This document shows, in pieces, positions 57,218 through 64,000 of a stretch of 64,000 nt of DNA. Position numbers and translations under genes: made by a program. Position 1 is the first letter of the stretch, and the number at the start of each line of letters is the position of its first letter. The notes beneath the pieces were generated by a model. The model saw only the letters and a list, made by a program, of their open reading frames with translations, searched no databases and was not told the origin of the DNA. The DNA comes from Cylindrodendrum hubeiense (lineage: Eukaryota > Ascomycota > Sordariomycetes > Hypocreales > Nectriaceae): positions 17,836 to 81,835 of the forward strand of contig JAANBB010000151.1 of the NCBI GenBank assembly GCA_014621425.1, in the 5' to 3' direction.

Positions 57218-58106
57218 CTACCACCGGATTCTCTCGCCCTTGCGATTCTTCAACTCGCTCTCGTCTGACGGAGCTGCAGCCTCCACTTCTGCCAGGTCAT
57301 TCGTTGCCCACACCTTTTCGATACACAACTCAAAGGGCCCCTCGGTGCGGTCGGTCAGGCCTATGCCTACGCTCAGGACCTTCTGCCGCAGCATCTCAGT
57401 CTGCGGCTCAACGACGAAGCCGTGGTTGGTGCGCACGAAGTCATTCCACTTGATGACTATCGTCTCCCACTGTCCGGGCCGCTTCGGAAATAGCCGGTGC
57501 TGGTGAAGGTCTGAGGGCTCGACGCTCTGGGTCTGGAGGTTGATGAAGTAGGCACGGCCGTCTGACTTGACACGCATGGCAAGGTAGATGAACGGATCGA
57601 TATTCCACATGGAGCTGCCGAGGAGCGTTGGGCGCTGGTCGGGCGTGCGGAAGCCGGCGAAGCCGGTTCGCTCGATATTGGGGAGGTCGGAGGGGAGGCG
57701 GGTTGAGATAGACCCGTAGAAGCGGGCGAAGGATGAAGGACTGGCGGCGGAGGATTCGGCGGAGGTAGAGGCAGTGGAGTTAGAGGTAGTGGAGGCGGAG
57801 GCGTTGGAAGCCGTCCTCGCTTCGTCTGACGTCTTGTATTCGAAGTTGCTCTCGGAGTAGCCACCAATGGATCTATCGGACATGACGATGCAGTCTCGGA
57901 CTGCGCTGGGGGTGTTGAAGTCGTACAGAGGTCGAGGGGTAGTGGCGCCTTTGATAGCTTCGAATGAGATGGCTAAGTCATGGTTAGCCAGCAAGACCAC
58001 GGCACACAAACCCGCACGAGCGCATACCAATCTTTGTTTGTCGCCTTAGTTCGTCCATGCTCCGGCCAAAGATGCCCTTGGAGAAGAGAAATTGCGTGGC
58101 CCTCAT
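57218..58106 (-). CDS. cia30: Complex I intermediate-associated protein 30 (CIA30/NDUFAF1)
   Basis: Two exons, 58106-58028 and 57972-57218, with a 55-nt intron (GTATGC...CTTAG), give about 277 residues. It starts MRATQFLFSKGIFGRSMDEL and contains the CIA30 galactose-binding-like core: YDFNTPSAVRDCIVMSDRSI with GGYSE, FYGSISTRLP, RTGFAGFRT, DPFIYLAMRVKSDGRAYFIN and WETIVIKWNDFVRTNHG. It is a mitochondrial chaperone bound to assembly intermediates of the membrane arm of NADH dehydrogenase. A Ser/Ala/Thr-rich insert (about residues 75-100) is a local elaboration. CIA30 next to APC5 is the known gene order outside MAT in Sordariomycetes. Confidence 0.92.
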
Positions 58107-58644
58107 GGTGGGCAGAGATGATGTAACCAGAGCGGACGTGTGGTGGGTGGGAGGGCCTGTGAAGACGGACGCAGGTTTGTCGCAGAGCCCAATTGGCTCA
58201 CCGCGATTCGAATAACATGAGCTGCGCGGGAGAACGAGGCGGATGGAGTTTGCGCTTGCGCCTTTGCCGAGTATGAAAGGCAAGCTGGGCGTCGGGTATA
58301 TCGTGATGTCGATGACGGACCGCAACCGCAACGATTTCCAACAAGTTCGCAATTCGCACGTGCCAGCCTGTGCGGAATTGGAGCTCCTCGAACCCCGCCA
58401 TCGTACCAGAGCAGGCTGATTCCCACAGGGTGCCGGGTGTGTCGGCAACCGGAACATACTTGACCCGCATATCGAACCAGATCCAAGAAATTCTTCCTGC
58501 AGCCATGCCACCACGACCCAAGATCCAGCTGCAAGCTCGATAATGACCCTGCGCAGCCGGTAACGCCGGGTCCTGAACATCTCCACACGGTATCCTAGGA
58601 ACGACCACCGATTCTTCGCCGTCTACCGTCCTCCGCCAGCCGCA
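58107..58644. promoter_or_regulatory. Divergent promoter cia30 / mL45-like gene
   Basis: 538 bp between two head-to-head nuclear genes for mitochondrial proteins. Minus-strand open frames across it are discontinuous and unsupported. No specific motif was singled out. Confidence 0.4.
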
Positions 58645-59708
58645 ATGCCCTCCTCCGCCGCAATGGGCCCCGCGACGGCCCGCCTCCTGCGCCCCGGCGC
58701 CCTCTCGGCCTTGTCTCTTCGCAAGGGCATTATGGGAACCGCGGGCCTCCAATTCACCCGCTCAGCGTCCATGCCCTCGAGAGAGCGTATGGTTCGAGAA
58801 ATGGCCAAGACAGCTCGCGAGGGAGCCAAGAAGACGGATATTGAGACCATGTCGCAAATTCAGAAGAGGGCCAACGACGAATACTTCAAGTCTGGTGGTG
58901 GACCTCTGTTCCCTGGTGAGTGATGCCAATTCTCCTAGTCTATGCAAATGATGAGGAGGCAATTATTTTGGCAAAGAGAACGGCTGACTGACACATTGAC
59001 TTTCTAGGCACCTTCGTCCCTCTCCCCCTCTCCCGATATCCTCGCAGCCCAGGCGACTTCCTCCGCTACCAATGGTACCGCATATTCCAGTGGGGAATTG
59101 AGACCATCTCACTCTTCAACTTCAAACTCAAGTCAATGCCCGACTGGACGACCCGACCCAAGTGGAAGGCCGCGCGGGGTAAGATCGCCCCGACCGCAAA
59201 GGTCATGTACACCGAGATGCTCACGGCCTTTGCCGCGGGTGACAAGGCCACCATCAACAGCATGTGCCTCGGCAACTTCGCGAAGAAGCTCACCGCCGCC
59301 ATCGACCGCCGCAAAGGCAACGAGCGTACCGTCTTTGAGCTCATCAGCTTCAACAGGGGACTTTTATATCCTCGCGTTGTGGCACACCAGGTTCACAACG
59401 TGAACCCCCACGATAAGGACATGTATACCGAGCAGGCTGTTGTGGCCATTTGCTCTACGCAGAAGGCTTCTCGCCACAATGCCTCGACCGGCGAGCTGAT
59501 CCCCGGTAGCACCAAAGTGCAGCAGAAGGTGGAACACGTGGTCCTGTCTCGACAGGTCAGTGAGACCACATACCTATCCGGACCCTGGAAGATTTGGGGC
59601 ACTGTGTCTGTGACGACGATGGAGTCCTACAAAGATGAGCAGGACTGGATCCGTCGGGAGCAGGCTAAGCGTGCCGGATGGGAAGACCCAAAGGAGAAGA
59701 AGAACTGA
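58645..59708 (+). CDS. Mitochondrial Tim44-like protein (mL45/Mba1 family)
   Basis: Two exons, 58645-58915 and 59008-59708, with a 92-nt intron (GTGAGT...TCTAG), give 323 residues. The N-terminus is Ala/Arg/Ser-rich without acids, a mitochondrial presequence. After FVPLPLSRYPRSPGDFLRYQ the protein has a Tim44-like/mL45 fold region: KVMYTEMLTAFAAGDKATIN, SMCLGNFAKKLTAAIDRR, TVFELISFNRGLLYPRVVAH, and the terminal strand WKIWGTVSVTTMESY. The family comprises the large-subunit mitoribosomal protein mL45 and the membrane ribosome receptor Mba1, near the inner-membrane insertion site. I cannot separate the two functions from sequence alone. Confidence 0.8.
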
Positions 59709-60080
59709 TGTGTATCTGATCTGAGATTGGGAAGCAAAAATGAGCAGCCCTTGTACTACGACAGTCACGCACTTGGTGAAAGAACAATGTAAAACGAGAG
59801 TGTATATTGTACGAAAATTATATCTGTACTATAGAATAGCATGGAGGCCGGCGAAAGGACATCGGTACATAGTAGTACTTCACTCCAAATCAATCTGAGT
59901 ATTTGCGTTTAAGCAAAGAGCCAAACCTCCACTAACCTCCACGGGAGAACAAGAAACCAATCTGACCAATTGGTGTGATTATATGCCCGAAATCCTCTCC
60001 ATATGCTTCAATTTGGTCGAACAAACGACCAAGTAGTTGCAAGAAAGATCGAGGTAGGACACTACTTGGCCAGGACTGAC
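59709..60080. other. Shared 3' flank of convergent genes
   Basis: 372 bp between the stop codons of the mL45-like gene and the symporter gene. It is relatively AT-rich, with no open frame of note. Confidence 0.5.
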
Positions 60081-62386
60081 CTAAAAGAATTTGCCAGGAG
60101 TGGCGGAAATCAAGTTCTCGGAGGGAATATCCGTGTCTCTGCTGGGAGTGCGCTCGATAGGGGCGTCAAGGGCACTGAAGCGGTGGCCTTGGACCTTGGC
60201 CATAATCCACTGAACGGAGAGGCGGAGCCCCAGAGCACCGCAGCCCCAGATGAGACCGCCAACAGGAGCAGCGACAAAGGCGCCAAAGGCACTCCAGTCG
60301 TTGCCGTAGAGGCCTTGCTCAAGAAGGAGGAGCTCAGCACCCTGCTTGGCATCGCCGTAGTAGATGGCACCAAAGATGAAGACAGTGAAGAGACCACCGA
60401 GGCCGCCAACGACGACCTCGAATCCGCGCCACCAGTAGAACTTCGGTACAAGACCGAGGAAAAGAACGGGAATGGTGGCAGAAGAGACCAGATCAGTGAT
60501 GAGGTAGATCTGGAGGATGGAGGGCGCTTTGAGGGCGAGGACAACGGTAGGGATGATGACCAGCACGACCAGACCGCGGATGAGCCAGATGTTGATGCGG
60601 TTGCGGAACAGATCGTTGGACGCGGACGAAACCATGGCGGATTGAAGACTGTCGAACGCGGCGGTGCTGAGCGTCACAACCATGACCAGGACGATGCCGA
60701 TGACCCAGGTAGGAAGCGTCTCGAGGAGGAGGAAGAAGGCGATGGAGCCAGACACAGCAACATCAGCCGCCGGCAGCGCACCGGACCAGACAGCGATGAG
60801 ACCGGTAGAACCGACGAGCGTGAGGATGCACAGGATCACGATGGTGGCCATGGCAGTGCCGAGACGAAGGTCCTTGTCTGTCTTGGACGAGAAGGTGCGC
60901 AGCCAGAAGTTGGACAGGAAGAAGTCGTTGGTGATGATCGCGACGGGCAGGATGTACAGGAGCTGCCATCCGAGCAGGTTCGCCTTGGTGAGATCCGAGT
61001 CCTCGACCAGCTCCCGCTTGATCTCTGTCTTCACGCCAATGGTGATGGTGGCGATGAGGACGAGGCCAATAACCATGCCTCCTTGGATGACATCCGTAAA
61101 GAAGGAGATTTTGAAACCACCCAGGGCTGCAGCAGCAATTAGTAGCCATTTTGATGTATCTGAGAGGAGAGATACCTACAGGTATAGATGGTGGTGATGA
61201 CACACTGAACAATGACGACAGGAAGTCCGTCGATACCGGTCAAGGCAGTGACAACCTGGCCAATGGCTGACAGCTCAGCGACCATGTACAGGAACAAGGT
61301 CACGAGAGTCATGAAGCTGAGATAGAGCATGGTCACGGTGCCATAGCGCTGCCTGGTCCACTCGGTCAAAACAAAGCCTTCAGGGCATCGACTGCGAATG
61401 ATGGGACCAAAGTAGCCGAAGGTGAGAATGGGCAGCGCCGACGCGAGAGCGTACACGACCATGCCTTGGACGCCTGAGATGGTGGCGAGCTGGGGGTAAG
61501 CAAATAGGATACCGGATCCGAGGGCTACACGAGTCAGTATTCCATCTCGCGGGAAGGGGGGAGAATCAAGGGGATCTAGAGCGGCAACACTTTTCCCACG
61601 CAAGCATTAACTTGATCGAGTATTACGGTACAATCTCAGCTTCGTCCACGCGCCGCTGACATCTCCTCAGAGCCACTCATAAGAGCGTCCGAGGTTGGAT
61701 GTCATGGCCACGTCGACTCCGCGCCCGTAGTGAGCCGCATCCCCTCCCCCTCCCGAGATGCCTCTCTGAGCGGAGTTGGTTCCTGTTCCGGCGGGAAGCC
61801 GGTGGTCAGTAGCATCAGAGAGTGAGAGCATCTCAAGGAGGGGGAGAAGATAGGGATGATTTGGGTACGAACCTGCTCGTTCAGTTCCGTGGTTGCTCGC
61901 GTCATACTCGACGGGAAGTTGTTGAGATTGGTGCCCACATGGCCACACGTTCATCGCTGCGCTGCGCTGCGAAAGATGATGCTACCGCTCCGGGACGCTG
62001 GGTCACAAGAGCAAGATGCTCTACTCACCGGACGCGATGAAGTTCAAGGCCAGGGGGAAGGCTACAGAGGTGGTTAGCCACGGTGCTCAGGACGGGGATG
62101 GATTGACGTCGACGACGCCCATGATCCAAAGCAGACCAATCCCATCTGCCTGATTCGCATGGGCGAGTCGACGGGTAAGAGTTCCTGACCCGTCTGGGTT
62201 CCATTGCTGGCGAGGAAGTCCGCTTTGCTCTGGTTTCTCATTTTCCAGGCAATGCCTGTTCCGAGCACTCTGCGTCGCCATGGTTAGCCAGAGGTCAGCG
62301 AGGCCGTGGTGAGACATGACAAACAGAAAAGCGCCATAAGTGACGTAGATGATGGCGTTGGACGCCGCAAACGAAGGCTGGCCCAT
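60081..62386 (-). CDS. Sodium:solute symporter family transporter, urea-transporter (DUR3) type
   Basis: Five exons, 62386-62325, 62269-62190, 62061-62029, 61524-61180 and 61126-60081, give about 521 residues. It is an SSS-family (TC 2.A.21) polytopic membrane protein of about 13 predicted helices. Features: ASNAIIYVTYGAFLVLGTGI (first helix), KADFLASNGTQTAFPLALNF, ASALGSGILFAYPQLATISG, the helix stretch PILTFGYFGPIIRSRCPEGF, SLGGFKISFFTDVIQGGMV and TLPTWVIGIVLVMVVTLSTA with AAFDSLQSAMVSSASNDLFR (sodium-site region). Closest known family: fungal urea/polyamine transporters such as Dur3, though it is shorter than typical Dur3 (about 650-700). The third intron (62028-61525) is 504 nt, about ten times the norm here. 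The plus-strand frame 60003-61142 is its antisense shadow. Confidence 0.85.
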
Positions 62387-63730
62387 TTTGGACAGATGTT
62401 GGGCAGAATGAGGCGCGTCGAGATCTGTGTCGCGAGTCGAGTCCGGAGAGTTGTCGTCGAGGCTGAATCCTTGCAGGTGCGATGCGATGTTTAATGCAAG
62501 AGCAACGAGGACGACGGGATGGATGAAGCAGGTGGGGGTGGAAAAAATCAGATGTTGCTACACGGAGATTAATCAAGCGATGAGGGAAAAAAAGGACGCG
62601 GCCGCTCGCTGATGCTTGTTAGAGTTAGAATCGCTGCTATCGCCCGAGCTAGGCCCGGCCACAATTGCGTGGTGATACTTGGCGCAAAGACATGGCCGTC
62701 ATTTGACGTGTTTTCATTAGTCCAGCTGTGGAGTTAGTTCGTCGCAAGCGAAGCGAAGTCCCATGTGTGGCGGGTCGTCGCTCCGTTCCCTGGCACGAAC
62801 GACTGGTCATAATAACATCATGTTAGGTCATGGTTTACAAAGCACGCGACAAGGACGGCGACAAGGACGGCCCCAAGGTTTGGTGTGAGAAATCACTTTG
62901 TGGTTTTCTATATTAAATTTCATACATGCGAGGAGTTGAGATCAGTACGTCTCGTCTGTCATACCCAGCGACGATGCAGCTTCCTTCCACCAATCCCCAA
63001 AGGCGTTGAAAAGTGCCACCATGCCAGGTCATCCAAACCTCTCCTTGCGATCCTCGTATCCTCGAGGGTGGCTCCAAACCGGAGGGCATATCATTGTATG
63101 CTGCAGATGCAAAGAAACAAGACCAACTGTTGGACTCAAACTTGACAAAGGGACCTGAGAAGCGGACTGGAGTCTGCAAGGTCTGGTGGTAGAGCTCTGT
63201 CATGATAGAGCTCTCTGGCGATAAAGCTCTCAGGCGATAAGGCTTTTGTGATGTATCCATCAACCACCACGTCCTGAGTCGAGAATGACTGCCAAAATAA
63301 AGTCAAAACAGCAAAAACTTTTCGAAAAAGTCGCAAAAATGCAGCCATTGAGCTGCTTCGAGTATCTGAAAACTTTGTTCAGATGATGTGTTGCAGCTGT
63401 TGAGTAACTTGGTACCATGTTGCAGTTGAGAAACGAAAGAAAGCATCAAAACAGACGCGCCGCAGTGCGTGAGTCCTTGCGATGCAAGCCACGCGTCGAA
63501 TGATTGAGCTGCCGAGGCAGTCATGGAGAAGGTTGGAATCCGCAAATAGAGGATATCTCCGTTGTGTTCTTCAACATATTGTGAAGGTCGACGACGTGGC
63601 ATGCAGCGAAAGACATGCAGCGAAAGACATGCAGCGAAAGACATGCAGCGAAAGGCATGCAGTGAAACAAAAACTGAGCGGTAAATCAGAAAGAGCACTT
63701 TGGATTGGAGAGTTTGACACAATAGATTGG
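62387..63730. other. Region upstream of the symporter, with a minisatellite
   Basis: No supported gene. The first 500 bp upstream of the symporter include CGATAG (about 62639-62644 on the complementary strand), a lone match to the GATA-factor consensus HGATAR. The region ends with a 14-nt minisatellite at 63601-63670. Confidence 0.4.
63601..63670. repeat. 14-nt minisatellite, 5 copies
   Basis: Five in-register copies of ATGCAGCGAAAGAC (the first three perfect, the fourth with one change, the fifth diverged). It ends 60 bp downstream of a minus-strand stop codon, i.e. in the 3' UTR or flank of the partial gene at 63731-64000. Confidence 0.95.
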
Positions 63731-64000
63731 TCAGTTGATGTCCTCGGCCTTGATTGCCGCCTGCTGCTCATTGTTGCTCTGGCCCTGAACCTGGTTCTGC
63801 CCAGCTCCAGTAGTTGTATCAACTGGGATGTTTGGGACAGCCGAGTTGTGGACCTGCTGTGTGGAGGGAGCTACGGGAGCCCCCGAGTGAGGATCAGGAT
63901 TCTGAATCTGCTGGACAGGTGGGTAGGGATACGGCCGGTAAGGAGCTGGCTGCCGTTGAGCCGGCTGTTGTTGAGCCTGCTGGACCGGTGGGTAGGGATA
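63731..64000 (-). CDS. 3' end of a Pro/Gln-rich protein gene (runs off window)
   Basis: The minus strand from the window edge reads 89 codons to a TGA at 63733-63731 with no interruption. The product begins with two copies of a YPYPPVQQ motif separated by a Gln/Pro/Arg-rich spacer, then NPDPHSGAPVAPSTQQVHNS and a Gln/Asn-rich end finishing QAAIKAEDIN. Such tails occur in many regulators and RNA-binding proteins. The gene cannot be identified from this fragment. Low-complexity composition and absence of stops in 270 nt support a real exon. Confidence 0.6.
   Translation of the reverse strand, partial: YPYPPVQQAQQQPAQRQPAPYRPYPYPPVQQIQNPDPHSGAPVAPSTQQVHNSAVPNIPVDTTTGAGQNQVQGQSNNEQQAAIKAEDIN

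Noticed and set aside
57984..58586. 200-codon minus-strand frame spanning the cia30 5' region
   Set aside because: Only its last part (exon 1 of cia30) is coding; the rest lies in the divergent promoter and is unsupported.
60003..61142. 379-codon plus-strand open frame rich in Glu/Asp/Gly
   Set aside because: Exact antisense of the symporter's main exon; its acidic composition is the mirror of hydrophobic codons.
63303..63822. Overlapping minus-strand frames with repeated Phe-Arg-Cys-Met / Ser-Leu-His residues
   Set aside because: The apparent protein repeats are translations of the 14-nt minisatellite, and the frames overlap the true stop of the Pro/Gln-rich gene in a different phase.

Overview
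This is nuclear DNA of a filamentous ascomycete. Genes are interrupted by short introns (about 44-130 nt) with GTNNGT-type donors, CTNAC-like branch sites and YAG acceptors, and the window holds the classic Sordariomycete mating-type neighbourhood. Gene content and order (TEX2-REV3-SLU7-RPS9-RPL21-SLA2-MAT-APN2-COX13-APC5-CIA30) point to the order Hypocreales. A MAT1-1-3 gene argues against families that have lost it, such as most Cordycipitaceae. The species cannot be named from this sequence.

Left arm (1-28 kb), looser and gene-poor: the 5' end of the splicing factor gene cwc24 (minus); an HNH-nuclease-like gene whose two diagnostic histidines are replaced; an APH-fold kinase-like gene; a 4.5 kb leader/intergenic stretch with minisatellites; the large cortical dynein-anchor gene apsA/num1, whose frame breaks inside its tandem-repeat domain; an unassigned coiled-coil gene preceded by a 20-nt minisatellite; TEX2/NVJ2 (ER-contact lipid transfer); and a short DUF3295-type gene.

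Centre (28-42 kb), conserved housekeeping block: rev3 (DNA polymerase zeta), slu7 (splicing), the divergent ribosomal pair rps9/rpl21 sharing a 371-bp promoter, and sla2 (actin/endocytosis adaptor).

MAT locus (about 42-52.5 kb): after a 3.75 kb gap with a possible unannotated gene come MAT1-1-1 (alpha-box) and MAT1-1-2 on the minus strand and MAT1-1-3 (HMG-box) divergently on the plus strand. This is a complete MAT1-1 idiomorph. No MAT1-2-1 gene is visible, which fits a heterothallic strain. A spliced 59-codon open frame with an ideal start context lies between MAT1-1-3 and apn2 and may be an undescribed locus gene.

Right arm (50-64 kb): apn2 (AP endonuclease), cox13 (cytochrome oxidase subunit VIa), apc5 (anaphase-promoting complex), cia30 (complex I assembly), an mL45/Tim44-like mitochondrial gene, a sodium:solute symporter of the urea-transporter type with one exceptionally long intron, and the Pro/Gln-rich 3' end of an unidentified gene. 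Intron positions were inferred by eye from reading-frame continuity, splice consensus and family knowledge.
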